Source: Actinoplanes sp. DH11
GTDB lineage: Bacteria > Actinomycetota > Actinomycetes > Mycobacteriales > Micromonosporaceae
Assembly: GCF_020873875.1 (NCBI RefSeq)
Contig: NZ_JAHWGU010000017.1
Coordinates: forward strand, 140,608-204,607
Reading direction: 5' to 3'
Length of the DNA stretch: 64,000 nt
How positions within the stretch are numbered: the stretch's first letter is position 1; every line of letters starts with the position of its first letter. Positions 50,221-59,363 of the stretch are shown in pieces. The translations under genes were made by a program, and so were the position numbers. The notes under the pieces were generated by a model. That model saw only the letters and a program-made list of their open reading frames with translations. It did no database searches and was not told where the DNA came from.

Positions 50221-51521
50221 CCGTCTACCACGCCGGCCACGCGTGGATCGGCGGCAAGGTCGAGCGCGACGTCCGCATCGACGTCTCCGGTGACCGCATC
50301 ACCGGCGTGCGCGCCGGTGCGGAACGGACCGGCGAGATCCTGACCGGCCTCGTCCTGCCGGGCTTCGCCAACGCCCACTCGCACGCCTTCCACCGGGCGC
50401 TGCGCGGACGCACCCACGGCGACCGCGGCAGCTTCTGGACGTGGCGGGAACTGATGTACCGGGTGGCCGGCCGGCTCGACCCGGACAGCTACTTCGCGCT
50501 CGCCACGGCGGTCTACGGCGAGATGGCGCTGGCCGGGATCACCTGCGTCGGCGAGTTCCACTACCTGCACCACGGCCCGGACGGGGTGCCCTACGCCGAC
50601 CCGAACGCGATGGGCAATGCGCTCATCGCGGCCGCCCGCGAGGCCGGGATCCGGATCACCCTGCTGGACGCGGTCTACCTGACCTCGGGTGTCGACGGCA
50701 AACCCCTCGAGGGCGTGCAACGGCGGTTCTCCGACGGCGACTACGACGGCTGGTACCGCCGGTTCGAGACGCTGCGCGGTGGCGACGGTGTCCGGATCGG
50801 TGCGGCGCTGCACTCGGTGCGGGCCGCGCCGGCCGACGGCATGGCGACGTTCGCGCAGCGCACCGACGGGCTGCCGGTGCACGTCCACCTCTCCGAGCAG
50901 CCCGCCGAGAACGAGGCCTGCCAGGCCGTGCACGGCTGCTCACCCACCGAACTGCTGCAGGACAGGGGTGTCTGGCAGCCGATGACCACCGCGGTGCACG
51001 CCACCCACCTGACCGCGGGCGACATCGAGATCCTCGGCGACGGGCAGTACGTCTGTCTCTGCCCCACCACCGAACGGGACCTGGCCGACGGCATCGGGCC
51101 GGCCCGGGCGCTCGCCGACGCCGGCGCGGCACTCACCCTGGGCAGCGACAGCCACGCCGTGATCGACATCTTCGAGGAGGCGCGCGGCGTCGAACTCGAC
51201 GAACGGCTCGCCACCCGCCGGCGCGGCCACTTCGGCGCCGGCGAACTGCTCACCGCGGCCACCGCCGCCGGACACGCGTCGCTCGGCTGGCCCGACGCCG
51301 GCGAGATCGCCGTGGGCCGGCGCGCCGACCTGGTGGCGGTCTCGCTGGACAGCGTCCGGACCGCCGGCACCGACCCGGCCGGACTGGTCTTCGCGGCCAC
51401 CGCGGCGGACGTGACCGACGTGATCGTGGACGGGCGCCGGGTGGTCACCGGCGGGCGGCACCGGTCGATGGACGTGGCGGCCGCCCTGCGCAACTCGACA
51501 ACCGAACTGGTGCTGTCATGA
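50217..51521 (+). CDS. hutF: Formimidoylglutamate deiminase
   Basis: 434 residues starting MTVYHAGHAWIGGKVERDV. Amidohydrolase-superfamily enzyme that converts N-formimino-L-glutamate to N-formyl-L-glutamate and ammonia. Zinc and catalytic residues lie in ANAHSHAFHRALRG, VHVHLSEQPAE, HATHLTAGD and GSDSHAVIDIFEE. FWTWRELMYRVAG is typical of HutF rather than of guanine deaminase. Its start overlaps the previous stop (ATGA) and its end overlaps hutI in the same way. Confidence 0.95.
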   Translation: MTVYHAGHAWIGGKVERDVRIDVSGDRITGVRAGAERTGEILTGLVLPGFANAHSHAFHRALRGRTHGDRGSFWTWRELMYRVAGRLDPDSYFALATAVYGEMALAGITCVGEFHYLHHGPDGVPYADPNAMGNALIAAAREAGIRITLLDAVYLTSGVDGKPLEGVQRRFSDGDYDGWYRRFETLRGGDGVRIGAALHSVRAAPADGMATFAQRTDGLPVHVHLSEQPAENEACQAVHGCSPTELLQDRGVWQPMTTAVHATHLTAGDIEILGDGQYVCLCPTTERDLADGIGPARALADAGAALTLGSDSHAVIDIFEEARGVELDERLATRRRGHFGAGELLTAATAAGHASLGWPDAGEIAVGRRADLVAVSLDSVRTAGTDPAGLVFAATAADVTDVIVDGRRVVTGGRHRSMDVAAALRNSTTELVLS

Positions 51522-52666
51522 GCCTTGCCGTCACGAACATCGGTGAACTGGTCACCAACGACCCGCACCTGGGCATCGTGCACGACGCCGCCGTGGTGGT
51601 CGACGGCGACCGGATCGTCTGGGTGGGGCCGTCGTCGCGGACGCCGGCGGCCGACTCCCGGCTCGACGCGGACGGCGCCGCGGTGCTGCCCGGCTTCGTC
51701 GACAGCCACGCGCATCTGATCTTCGCGGGCGACCGGGCGGCCGAGTTCGGGGCGCGGATGGCGGGGGCCGCGTACACCGGCGGCGGCATCCGCACCACTG
51801 TCGCCGCCACCCGCGCGGCAAGCGACGACGAGCTGCGCCGCAACGCGCGGCGCCTGGTGGGTGAGGCGCTGCGGCAGGGGACGACCACGATCGAGATCAA
51901 ATCGGGGTACGGGCTGACCGTCACCGAAGAAGCCCGGTCGTTGCGCCTGGCTGCGGAGATCGTCGAGGACACCACGTACCTCGGGGCGCACGTGGTCCCG
52001 GCCGAGTACGCGGGACGCGCCGACGACTACGTGGACCTGGTCCGGGGCGAGATGCTGGACGCCGCGGCACCGTACGCCACATGGGCCGACGTGTTCTGCG
52101 AGCGCGGCGCGTTCGACGGCGACCAGGCCCGGGCGATCCTGACCGCTGCCGCCGCACGCGGCCTCGGCCTGCGGCTGCACGCCAACCAGCTCGGTCCCGG
52201 CCCCGGGGTCCGGCTCGCCGTGGAGCTGGGTGCGGCGAGCGCCGACCACTGCACCCACCTCGACGACGCCGACGTGGACGCACTGGCCTCCTCGGACACC
52301 GTGGCGACGCTGCTGCCGGGCGCCGAGTTCTCCACCCGCTCGCCCTACCCGGACGCGCGCCGGCTGCTGGACGCCGGTGCGACTGTCGCCCTGGCGACGG
52401 ACTGCAACCCCGGGTCGTCGTACACCAGCTCCATGCCGTTCTGTATCGCGCTGGCCGTCCGGGAGATGCGCATGACCCCCGCCGAAGCCGTCTTCGCGGC
52501 CACCGCCGGTGGGGCCGCCGCCCTGCGCCGCACCGACCTCGGCATCGTGCGGGCCGGCGCCCGCGCCGACCTGATCGTGCTCGACGCACCGTCCCACCTG
52601 CACCTGGCCTACCGGCCCGGTGTCCCCTTGATCCGCACCATTCTGCACGACGGAGTGCCACAGTGA
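51518..52666 (+). CDS. hutI: Imidazolonepropionase
   Basis: 382 residues starting MSLAVTNIGELVTNDPHLGI. It opens the ring of imidazolone-propionate to N-formimino-L-glutamate. Metal ligands and catalytic residues lie in VDSHAHLIFAGDRAAEF, LRLHANQLG, SADHCTHLDD and LATDCNPGSS, and TTIEIKSGYGL is a family signature. It overlaps hutF and hutH by 4 bp each. Confidence 0.96.
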   Translation: MSLAVTNIGELVTNDPHLGIVHDAAVVVDGDRIVWVGPSSRTPAADSRLDADGAAVLPGFVDSHAHLIFAGDRAAEFGARMAGAAYTGGGIRTTVAATRAASDDELRRNARRLVGEALRQGTTTIEIKSGYGLTVTEEARSLRLAAEIVEDTTYLGAHVVPAEYAGRADDYVDLVRGEMLDAAAPYATWADVFCERGAFDGDQARAILTAAAARGLGLRLHANQLGPGPGVRLAVELGAASADHCTHLDDADVDALASSDTVATLLPGAEFSTRSPYPDARRLLDAGATVALATDCNPGSSYTSSMPFCIALAVREMRMTPAEAVFAATAGGAAALRRTDLGIVRAGARADLIVLDAPSHLHLAYRPGVPLIRTILHDGVPQ

Positions 52667-54198
52667 TCGTCACCGTTGAACCCATCGGCGTCAGCGCCGC
52701 CGACGTGATCGCCGTCGCCCGGGGCGACGCCCGCGTCGAGATCTCCACCGCCGCCCACGAGGCGATGGCCACCAGCCGGGCCATCGTCGACGGCATCGAG
52801 GCGTCCGGCCGGCCCGTCTACGGCGTGTCCACCGGCTTCGGCGCGCTCGCCAACACCTCGATCGCCCCGGAACGCCGTGCCGAGCTGCAGCACGCCCTGA
52901 TCCGCTCGCACGCCGCCGGGATCGGCGCGCCGATGCCGCGCGAAGTGGTCCGGGCGATGATGCTGCTGCGGGTTCGGTCGCTGGCGATGGGTCGCTCCGG
53001 TGTCCGGCCGGTCCTCGCGCAAGGCCTGGTCGACCTGCTCAACCACGACCTGACGCCGTGGGTGCCGGAACACGGCTCGCTCGGCGCCTCCGGTGACCTG
53101 GCGCCCCTCGCGCACTGCGCGATCGTGCTGCTCGGCGAGGGCTGGGTGCTCGGCAAGGACGGCGCCCGGATCTCCGCGGCCGAGGCGCTGCACAGCGCCG
53201 GCCTGCGCCCGCTCGAACTGGCCGCCAAAGAAGGCCTCGCGCTGATCAACGGCACCGACGGCATGCTCGGGATGCTGCTGCTGGCGATCGCCGACGCCGG
53301 GCACCTGTTCGCCATGGCCGACGTGACCACCGCCCTCGCGATCGAGGCGATGCTCGGCTCGGAACGGCCGTTCCTGCCGGAACTGCACGCGATCCGCCCG
53401 CACCCCGGCCAGACCGACTCCGCCGCCAACATCCACCGGCTGCTCCAGAACTCCGCGATCATGGACTCGCACCGGGACGACCTGGCGCACGCGGTGCAGG
53501 ACGCGTACTCGATGCGCTGCGCCCCGCAGGTCGCCGGCGCCGCCCGGGACACCCTCGCGTTCGTGACCACCGTCGCCGGCCGCGAACTGGTGTCGGTCGT
53601 GGACAACCCGGTCGTGCTGCCCGACGGCCGGGTCGAGTCCACCGGCAACTTCCACGGCGCGCCCCTCGGCTTCGCCGCCGACTACCTGGCCATCGCGGCC
53701 GCCGAGGTGGGTGCGATCGCCGAACGGCGCGTCGACCGGCTCCTCGACGTGACCCGGTCCCGGGACCTGCCGCCGTTCCTCTCCCCCGACGCCGGCGTCA
53801 ACTCCGGGCTGATGATCGCCCAGTACACGGCGGCCGGCATCGTCGCGGAGAACCGGCGGCTGGCCTCGCCCGCCTCGGTCGACTCGCTGCCCACCAGCGG
53901 CATGCAGGAGGACCACGTCTCGATGGGCTGGGCGGCCACGAAGAAGCTGCGTACCGTCCTGGACAACCTGACGAGCCTGCTCGCCGTCGAACTGCTCTCC
54001 GCCGTCCGCGGCCTGCAACTGCGGGCGCCCCTGACCGCCTCACCGGCCGGGCAGGCCGCGGTGGCGGCGGTGACACCGTTCGCGGGCGGCCCGGGGCCGG
54101 ACGTCTTCCTGGCCCCGGTGCTGGAACAGGCCCGCGCGGTGATCAGCGGACCGGCCCTCCGCACCGAGATCGAGAAAGCCGTCGGCCCACTGCGCTGA
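52663..54198 (+). CDS. hutH: Histidine ammonia-lyase
   Basis: 511 residues from a GTG start (MIVTVEPIGVSAADVIAVAR) inside the hutI stop. First step of histidine degradation: histidine to trans-urocanate and ammonia. The MIO electrophile forms from Ala142-Ser143-Gly144 in HGSLGASGDLAPLAH, exactly the canonical numbering. Tyr53 (VYGVSTGFG), LINGTDGMLG and the QDAYSMRCAPQV segment are conserved. It is unusual only in being last in the operon although it acts first. A perfect 12-bp hairpin follows at 54296-54324. Confidence 0.97.
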   Translation: MIVTVEPIGVSAADVIAVARGDARVEISTAAHEAMATSRAIVDGIEASGRPVYGVSTGFGALANTSIAPERRAELQHALIRSHAAGIGAPMPREVVRAMMLLRVRSLAMGRSGVRPVLAQGLVDLLNHDLTPWVPEHGSLGASGDLAPLAHCAIVLLGEGWVLGKDGARISAAEALHSAGLRPLELAAKEGLALINGTDGMLGMLLLAIADAGHLFAMADVTTALAIEAMLGSERPFLPELHAIRPHPGQTDSAANIHRLLQNSAIMDSHRDDLAHAVQDAYSMRCAPQVAGAARDTLAFVTTVAGRELVSVVDNPVVLPDGRVESTGNFHGAPLGFAADYLAIAAAEVGAIAERRVDRLLDVTRSRDLPPFLSPDAGVNSGLMIAQYTAAGIVAENRRLASPASVDSLPTSGMQEDHVSMGWAATKKLRTVLDNLTSLLAVELLSAVRGLQLRAPLTASPAGQAAVAAVTPFAGGPGPDVFLAPVLEQARAVISGPALRTEIEKAVGPLR

Positions 54199-54206
54199 TC
54201 CCCCGG

Positions 54207-54290
54207 CTTTCGATTCGCGAGGGCTGGACTTTCGATTCGCGAGGGCTGGACTTTCGATTCGCGAGAGGTGGGCTTTCGATTCGCCAGAGC
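54207..54290. repeat. 22-bp tandem repeat (CTTTCGATTCGCGAG)
   Basis: Four units begin at 54207, 54229, 54251 and 54273. Each contains TTTCGATTCGCGAG, itself partly palindromic (TCGATTCGCGA). The array lies between the hutH stop and the terminator hairpin. Confidence 0.88.
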
Positions 54291-54295
54291 GAGGG

Positions 54296-54324
54296 GCGTG
54301 GGTTGCGAGAGCCGCAACCCACGC
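54296..54324. terminator. Convergent terminator between hutH and rdgB
   Basis: Perfect 12-bp arms GCGTGGGTTGCG / CGCAACCCACGC with a 5-nt loop, just ahead of the rdgB stop codon. Likely bidirectional. Confidence 0.85.
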
Positions 54325-54331
54325 CGCGTCC

Positions 54332-54946
54332 TCAGCGGGGCAGTTCCTTGGCGATCACCTTGGCGAGTTCGCGGAACGCCTTGCCGCGGTGGCTGATGGC
54401 GTCCTTCTCGGCCGGGGTGAGTTCGGCGTTCGTACGCTCCTGGCCGTCCCCCACGAAGATCGGGTCGTAGCCGAAGCCGCCCTCGCCGCGACGGCTGCGC
54501 AGCAGCCGGCCGGTCTGCCGTCCCTCGACCAGGTGTTCCCGCCCGTTCGGCAGGACCAGGGCCGCCGCGCAGACGAAGGCTCCGCCGCGCTGGGTGTCGG
54601 CGACGTCGGAGATCTGGGCGAGCAGCAGGTCCAGGTTGGCCTGGTCGTCGCCGTGCCGGCCGGACCAGCGGGCGCTGAAGACGCCGGGCATGCCGTTCAG
54701 CGCGTTCACCGCGATGCCGGAGTCGTCGGCGACCGTGGGCAGGCCGGTGCGTTTCGCGCCCTCGCGCGCCTTGATCAGGGCGTTCTCGCCGAAGGTGAGC
54801 CCGGTCTCCGGCACGTCCGGGTAGTCCGGGAAGTCGCCGAGGCCGACCAGCTCGATCTGCGCCACGCCGAGGGCGGCGTCCAGGATCCGCTGGAGTTCGA
54901 CGAGCTTCTTCGGGTTGCCGGTGGCGAGCAGCAGCCGGGCGCTCAT
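54332..54946 (-). CDS. rdgB: dITP/XTP pyrophosphatase (non-canonical purine NTPase)
   Basis: 204 residues starting MSARLLLATGNPKKLVELQR. Ham1/RdgB fold with the nucleotide-binding LLATGNPKKLVE, the PETGLTFGENALIKAREGAK loop, VADDSGIAV (catalytic acidic residues) and FGYDPIFV. It hydrolyses dITP, XTP and similar to monophosphates and keeps deaminated purines out of DNA. Its start overlaps the rph stop by 4 bp, the standard rph-rdgB coupling. Confidence 0.96.
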   Translation of the reverse strand: MSARLLLATGNPKKLVELQRILDAALGVAQIELVGLGDFPDYPDVPETGLTFGENALIKAREGAKRTGLPTVADDSGIAVNALNGMPGVFSARWSGRHGDDQANLDLLLAQISDVADTQRGGAFVCAAALVLPNGREHLVEGRQTGRLLRSRRGEGGFGYDPIFVGDGQERTNAELTPAEKDAISHRGKAFRELAKVIAKELPR

Positions 54947-55671
54947 GCGGCGAGCGCCTTCTGCTGCGCGGCGGCCAGCTCGGCGCACCCGAGCACCCCG
55001 AGATCCAGCATCGCGTCCATCTGGGCCCGTTTGAACACGCCGTTCTCCCCCGTCCCCTGGACCTCGACGAAGTCGCCCTCGCCGGTGCAGACCACGTTCA
55101 TGTCCACCTCGGCGGTGACGTCCTCCTCGTACATCAGGTCCAGTCGTGCCTCGCCGGCGATGATCCCGACGCTTACCGCCTGGATGGAGGTGTGCAGCAC
55201 CTTGTCCACCTTGCCGGCCAGCGACTTGCGCCCGGCCAGCCAGGTGACCGCGTCGTGCAGCGCCACGTAGGCGCCGGTGATCGCGGCGGTCCGGGTGCCG
55301 CCGTCGGCCTGGAGCACGTCGCAGTCGAGGACGATCGAGTTCTCGCCGAGCGCCTTGAGGTCGATGCAGGCCCGCAGGCTGCGGCCGATGAGGCGGGAGA
55401 TCTCCTGGGTGCGCCCGCCCAGCTTGCCCTTGACGCTCTCCCGGTCACCGCGGGTGTTGGTGGCGCGCGGGAGCATCGAGTACTCCGCGGTCACCCAGCC
55501 GAGCCCGGAGCCTTTGCGCCAGCGCGGCACCCCCTCGGTGACACTCGCGGTGCAGAGCACGCGGGTGTTGCCGAACTCCACCAGCACCGATCCCTCGGGG
55601 TGGATGCTCCAATGCCGGGTCAGCGTCACCGGTCGCAGCTGGTCGGCCGCTCGGCCGTCGGGTCGTGCCAT
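54943..55671 (-). CDS. rph: Ribonuclease PH
   Basis: 242 residues starting MARPDGRAADQLRPVTLTRH. Phosphorolytic 3'-5' exoribonuclease that trims tRNA 3' ends. Family signatures: GNTRVLCTASV, GWVTAEYSMLPRATNTRGDRE (phosphate-binding Arg), RTQEISRLIGRSLRA and LDCDVLQADGGTRTAAITGA. Length matches the family. It is coupled to rdgB; the order is as in M. tuberculosis (Rv1340-Rv1341). Confidence 0.97.
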   Translation of the reverse strand: MARPDGRAADQLRPVTLTRHWSIHPEGSVLVEFGNTRVLCTASVTEGVPRWRKGSGLGWVTAEYSMLPRATNTRGDRESVKGKLGGRTQEISRLIGRSLRACIDLKALGENSIVLDCDVLQADGGTRTAAITGAYVALHDAVTWLAGRKSLAGKVDKVLHTSIQAVSVGIIAGEARLDLMYEEDVTAEVDMNVVCTGEGDFVEVQGTGENGVFKRAQMDAMLDLGVLGCAELAAAQQKALAA

Positions 55672-55681
55672 GCCCCCAACC

Positions 55682-56908
55682 CTATGCGTAACGGGCTGCG
55701 CCGGCTTCGTCCGCCCCGGACTCACGGCGGTGCGTCATCGCCGGACGCATCAGCGGGACCGCCGGGCGCAGCGACGCGACCGCCCGGAACCTCGCCGGTA
55801 CTGTCTCCGGGAGAGCGCCGTGCGCCAGCAGGAAACCCTCCACCGCGGCCGGCCAGCCGAAGTTCTCGGCGCGGGCCCGGGCGGCGGCGCGGCGCTCCAC
55901 CCGTGGCCGCTCCATGAGGGAGCTGACGGCGTCGGCGAACGCGTCGGCGGTGCCCGGCACCGCGATGCCGCCGTCGCCGACCACCTCGGGGAGCGCGCTC
56001 TGCTCGTTCACCACGACCGGCGTCCCGCAGGCCAGTGACTCCAGCGCGGCCAGGCCGAACGTCTCCACCGGACCGGGCGCGAGTGTCACGTCGGCGCTGG
56101 CCAGCAGGGCGGCCACGTCGGCGCGTTCGGAGATGTGGCCGGCGAAGCGGACGGGCAGGCGGGCCGCGCGGTAGGCCAGGGCGGTACGCCGCCGGCCGTC
56201 ACCGGCCATCACCAGCACCGCCGGCACCTTGCCGTTGCGCAGCGAGGCGACCGCGTCGACGGCCAGCTCGGGCCGCTTGGCAGCGGAGAGACGGCTGCAG
56301 TAGACGATCAGCAGCTCGTCGGGGCGCGCGTACCGGGACCGCACGCTGACGTCCATCCGGCTCGGGTGGAAGAGGTCGAGGTCGACGCCGAGCGGCACCT
56401 CGACCAGGTTCGGCACGTCGAGGCGGCGGAACTCGGCGGCCGCGAACCCGGTGGTGCAGACGATCGTGTCGAAGGCCTCGGCGGTGCGCCGGTTGAACCG
56501 GTCGGCGAGGGCGTCACGTTTCGGCATGCCCCAGACGCCGAGGACCCCGGCCAGGCTCTCGTGGGAGACCATCATCGAGCGCACGCCGCGCTGCCGCGCC
56601 CAGTTGCCGGTCCAGCGCAGCGTGGTGCGGTCGGAGACCTCGATGCGGTCCGGTTCCAGGCTGTCGAGGAGCCGGGTCAGCTCGCGCCGGCCGGCGAGCA
56701 CCCGGTAGCCACCGGTGCGGGGCACCGGCGCGCTGGGCAGGGTGATGACGCGGCCCTGTTTGGTCATCTTGTCCGAGTAACTGCGGCCCGGGATGATCAG
56801 GACGGCTTCGTGCCCGGCCTGCTGGTAGCCGCGTCCGAGCTGCCGCAGGGCGGTACGCAGGCCCCCCGTGTGGACCGTGACGAAGTTGGCCAGGCGAACG
56901 ATGCGCAA
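55682..56908 (-). CDS. Glycosyltransferase family 4 (GT-B fold)
   Basis: 408 residues from a TTG start (MRIVRLANFVTVHTGGLRTA) with GGAG 8 bp upstream; in-frame sequence beyond is weakly coding. N-terminal acceptor domain with the Gly-rich THTGGLRTALRQLG loop, and a C-terminal donor domain with LIVYCSRLSAAKRPELAVDAV, RFAGHISERADVAALLASAD and the GT4 EX7E motif in PVETFGLAALESLACGTPVV. It likely transfers a sugar (mannose or similar) from a nucleotide-sugar to a lipid or glycan. It ends 10 bp before the rph start. It is not part of the corresponding mycobacterial gene order, so it looks like a lineage-specific insertion. Confidence 0.9.
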   Translation of the reverse strand: MRIVRLANFVTVHTGGLRTALRQLGRGYQQAGHEAVLIIPGRSYSDKMTKQGRVITLPSAPVPRTGGYRVLAGRRELTRLLDSLEPDRIEVSDRTTLRWTGNWARQRGVRSMMVSHESLAGVLGVWGMPKRDALADRFNRRTAEAFDTIVCTTGFAAAEFRRLDVPNLVEVPLGVDLDLFHPSRMDVSVRSRYARPDELLIVYCSRLSAAKRPELAVDAVASLRNGKVPAVLVMAGDGRRRTALAYRAARLPVRFAGHISERADVAALLASADVTLAPGPVETFGLAALESLACGTPVVVNEQSALPEVVGDGGIAVPGTADAFADAVSSLMERPRVERRAAARARAENFGWPAAVEGFLLAHGALPETVPARFRAVASLRPAVPLMRPAMTHRRESGADEAGAARYA

Positions 56909-56974
56909 TGCGACAACTCCAAGATCACGACACGTGGTGCAATCGGTGCAGCCGACTCGCCCCCGCACACCGGC

Positions 56975-57721
56975 TCAGAGATCGTATCTGGCCCCGGGCC
57001 GGACGACGTCGACCGGTCCCGCGAACGCGGCGCTTGCCGCATCCACAATAGATGCCTCACTGGCCCAAGCCGGCACCAAGTGGGTCAGCAGGAGCCGTCC
57101 GACGTCCGCCTTGGTGGCCGCCTCGCCCGCTTCGCCACCGGTCAGGTGCAGGTCAGGGGGGTTGGGGGCACCGTCGAGGTAACTCGCCTCACAGAGGAAC
57201 AGATCCGCGCCGGAGGCCAGGCGCAGCAGCGCCTCACAGGGCGCGGTGTCCGACGAGTACGCCAGGACACGCCCGTTGTGCTCGACGCGCACCCCGTAGG
57301 TCTCGACGGGATGGTTGACCCGGTCCACGGTGACCGTCAGCGGGCCGATCGGGAACGTGCCGGGCTGCAGTCCGTAGAACGTGTACACGTCGTCGACCGG
57401 CTCGCCCTCGGTGCTGTAGGCGGCGGCGATCCGCTCGGCGGCGCCCATCGGCGCGTAGACCGGCACCGGCGGCAGCGGGCCGGCCGGGTCGTAGCGGCGG
57501 ACCACGACGTAGGTGCACGCGTCGAGCATGTGATCGCAGTGCAGGTGGGTCAGGAGGATCGCGTCGATCCGGCGCATGTCCGAGTACCGCTGGAGCGCGG
57601 AGAGTGATCCGGAACCGAAGTCGATCAGGAGCCGGTAGCCGTCGGCCTCGACAAGATAGGCCGAACACGCCGACTCGGGGCCGGGGAAACTGCCGGCACA
57701 ACCGAGAACGGTCAGTCGCAT
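56975..57721 (-). CDS. Metallo-beta-lactamase-fold hydrolase (Rv1339-like)
   Basis: 248 residues starting MRLTVLGCAGSFPGPESACS. Zinc-binding motif LLTHLHCDHMLDA (HxHxDH), VNHPVETYGVRV (His), YSSDTAPCEALL (Asp) and LTHLVPAW (His) are all present. Fold and neighbourhood (rph and rdgB on one side, cysM-cysO-mec on the other) match M. tuberculosis Rv1339, described as an atypical class II cyclic-nucleotide phosphodiesterase; that function is inferred here from synteny. RNase Z-type activity is an alternative. The gene reads toward the GT4. Confidence 0.9.
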   Translation of the reverse strand: MRLTVLGCAGSFPGPESACSAYLVEADGYRLLIDFGSGSLSALQRYSDMRRIDAILLTHLHCDHMLDACTYVVVRRYDPAGPLPPVPVYAPMGAAERIAAAYSTEGEPVDDVYTFYGLQPGTFPIGPLTVTVDRVNHPVETYGVRVEHNGRVLAYSSDTAPCEALLRLASGADLFLCEASYLDGAPNPPDLHLTGGEAGEAATKADVGRLLLTHLVPAWASEASIVDAASAAFAGPVDVVRPGARYDL

Positions 57722-57861
57722 GCGGTTTCCTCTGGTTCACATCGGGTCGAACAACTCCGGCTCGTGAACGCCCCGCTGAACCGGCCCGCGCTGGACTTGT
57801 CAGACCAGTCAATCACGGAGCGAAGCGTACGCCCCGACCAGTGCTTGGCGTTAACAACTGA

Positions 57862-57881
57862 TCGATTTGTCGTCAAATCGA
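57862..57881. promoter_or_regulatory. TCGATTTG-TCGT-CAAATCGA inverted repeat
   Basis: Perfect 8-bp arms around a 4-nt loop, in the less GC-rich 274-bp region between the divergent metallo-hydrolase and the membrane-protein genes. It could be an operator or a small hairpin. Confidence 0.4.
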
Positions 57882-57995
57882 CAACCCACATCACAACCGC
57901 CGTGACCTCGGTCATTACGAATTCTCACCGTCACGTCCGGTGACCTGTCGGCGTTGCACAGGGTAGTACGTCGAAGGTCATCTGATGGAGGCGAC

Positions 57996-58451
57996 GTGAC
58001 CGCGGTCGAACAGGCCCGCACTACCCGAACCACGACCGCGGAAAACCCGCAATCTCTGTCACTCGAGGATCCCGGCGTATTCCGGTTCCCCACTCCCGAG
58101 GACCCGCCGCCCGGTGCGGCACGCCTTCTCGTGATGGCGCTCTACGGCACCGCGCTCGGACTCACCGGCGTGGGCGTCGGCCTCTACGCCGTGGTGACGG
58201 TCTTCGGTGGAGCGCCCGGCTGGTACCTGCCGCTGCTCGGGCTGCTGACCCTGCTCAGCGTGGTGCCGACCGCGGCCGCGTTCCTCGCCATCCACGAACG
58301 GCACCTGCCGTGGTGGCTGCTGATCGCGGCCGCGCCGCCGATGGCCGCCGCCGTGGCGGTAGCCGTCGCCCACACAGAACGCCGGGCCGTCGCCTACGCC
58401 CAAAGTTGGCCTTCGAGGGCCTCTTCCGCGTCGTTGAGCGTGCCGCCGTAA
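57996..58451 (+). CDS. Small membrane protein, unknown
   Basis: 151 residues from a GTG start (MTAVEQARTTRTTTAENPQS) with TGGAGG upstream. A ~48-residue cytosolic N-terminus is followed by three transmembrane helices (about 48-72, 78-102 and 108-130). No family recognised. Its 3' end overlaps the convergent cysM gene by 58 bp, and the last ~20 residues (SWPSRASSASLSVPP) come from cysM antisense, so the tail is probably unconstrained. Confidence 0.75.
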   Translation: MTAVEQARTTRTTTAENPQSLSLEDPGVFRFPTPEDPPPGAARLLVMALYGTALGLTGVGVGLYAVVTVFGGAPGWYLPLLGLLTLLSVVPTAAAFLAIHERHLPWWLLIAAAPPMAAAVAVAVAHTERRAVAYAQSWPSRASSASLSVPP

Positions 58452-59359
58452 GCGCCGGTCGACAGGTATTTCCAGCCGCCGTCGCAGACCACGAACGCCA
58501 CGTCGGCGGCCTTGCCGTTCTTGACCGCCTCGTGCGCCACGGCGAGCGCGGCGTGCAGGATCGCGCCGCTGGAGAAGCCGGCGAAGATGCCTTCGACCTC
58601 GACAAGCTGACGGGTACGCAGAACCGCGTCCCGCGTGCCCACGGAGAACCGCCGGTCCAGCACCGAGGCGTCGTAGAGTTCCGGCACGTAACCCTCGTCG
58701 ATGTTGCGCAGGCCGTAGACGAGTTCGCCGTACCGCGGCTCGGCCGCGATGATCTGGATGCCCTCGACCTTCTCCTTCAGGAACCGGCCGGTGCCCATCA
58801 GGGTGCCGGTGGTGCCCAGGCCGGCCACGAAGTGCGTGATCGTCGGCAGGTCGTGCAGGAGCTCCGGACCGGTGGTCTCGTAATGCGCGCGGGCGTTCGC
58901 CGGGTTCCCGTACTGGAAGAGCATCTTCCAGTCAGGGTGCTCGGCGGCCACCTGCTTGGCGGTCGCGACCGCCTGGTTCGAGCCACCGGCCGCCGGCGAG
59001 AAGAGGATCTCGGCGCCGTACATCCGGAGCAACTGGACGCGCTCGGTGGAAACGTTCTCCGGCATCACGCAGACCAGCCGGTAACCCCGCAGTTTCGCCA
59101 CCATGGCCAGCGCGATGCCGGTGTTGCCGCTGGTCGGCTCCAGGATGGTGTCACCGGGGCGCAGGTGCCCGGACTCCTCGGCGGCGCGCACCATGAACAG
59201 CGCGGCGCGGTCCTTGATGCTGCCGGTCGGGTTCCGGTCCTCCAGCTTGGCCCACAGCCGCACCGGCGGCGCCCCCTCGGGCACCGCCGGCGAGAGGCGG
59301 GGCAGGCCGACGAGCGGCGTGCCCCCGCACGCGTCGAGCAGGCTCTCGTAACGAGCCAT
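58394..59359 (-). CDS. cysM: CysM-type cysteine synthase (O-phosphoserine sulfhydrylase)
   Basis: 321 residues starting MARYESLLDACGGTPLVGLP. PLP enzyme: the Schiff-base Lys is in NPTGSIKDRAAL, the substrate loop is PTSGNTGIALA and the phosphate loop is GTTGTLMGTGR. It closely resembles M. tuberculosis CysM, including the C-terminal GQLWA that enters the active site. That enzyme uses O-phosphoserine and thiocarboxylated CysO instead of sulfide. The gene follows cysO by 4 bp and mec is just upstream, which supports the same route here. It is the last gene of the leftward operon. Confidence 0.95.
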   Translation of the reverse strand: MARYESLLDACGGTPLVGLPRLSPAVPEGAPPVRLWAKLEDRNPTGSIKDRAALFMVRAAEESGHLRPGDTILEPTSGNTGIALAMVAKLRGYRLVCVMPENVSTERVQLLRMYGAEILFSPAAGGSNQAVATAKQVAAEHPDWKMLFQYGNPANARAHYETTGPELLHDLPTITHFVAGLGTTGTLMGTGRFLKEKVEGIQIIAAEPRYGELVYGLRNIDEGYVPELYDASVLDRRFSVGTRDAVLRTRQLVEVEGIFAGFSSGAILHAALAVAHEAVKNGKAADVAFVVCDGGWKYLSTGAYGGTLNDAEEALEGQLWA

Positions 59360-59363
59360 CGGC

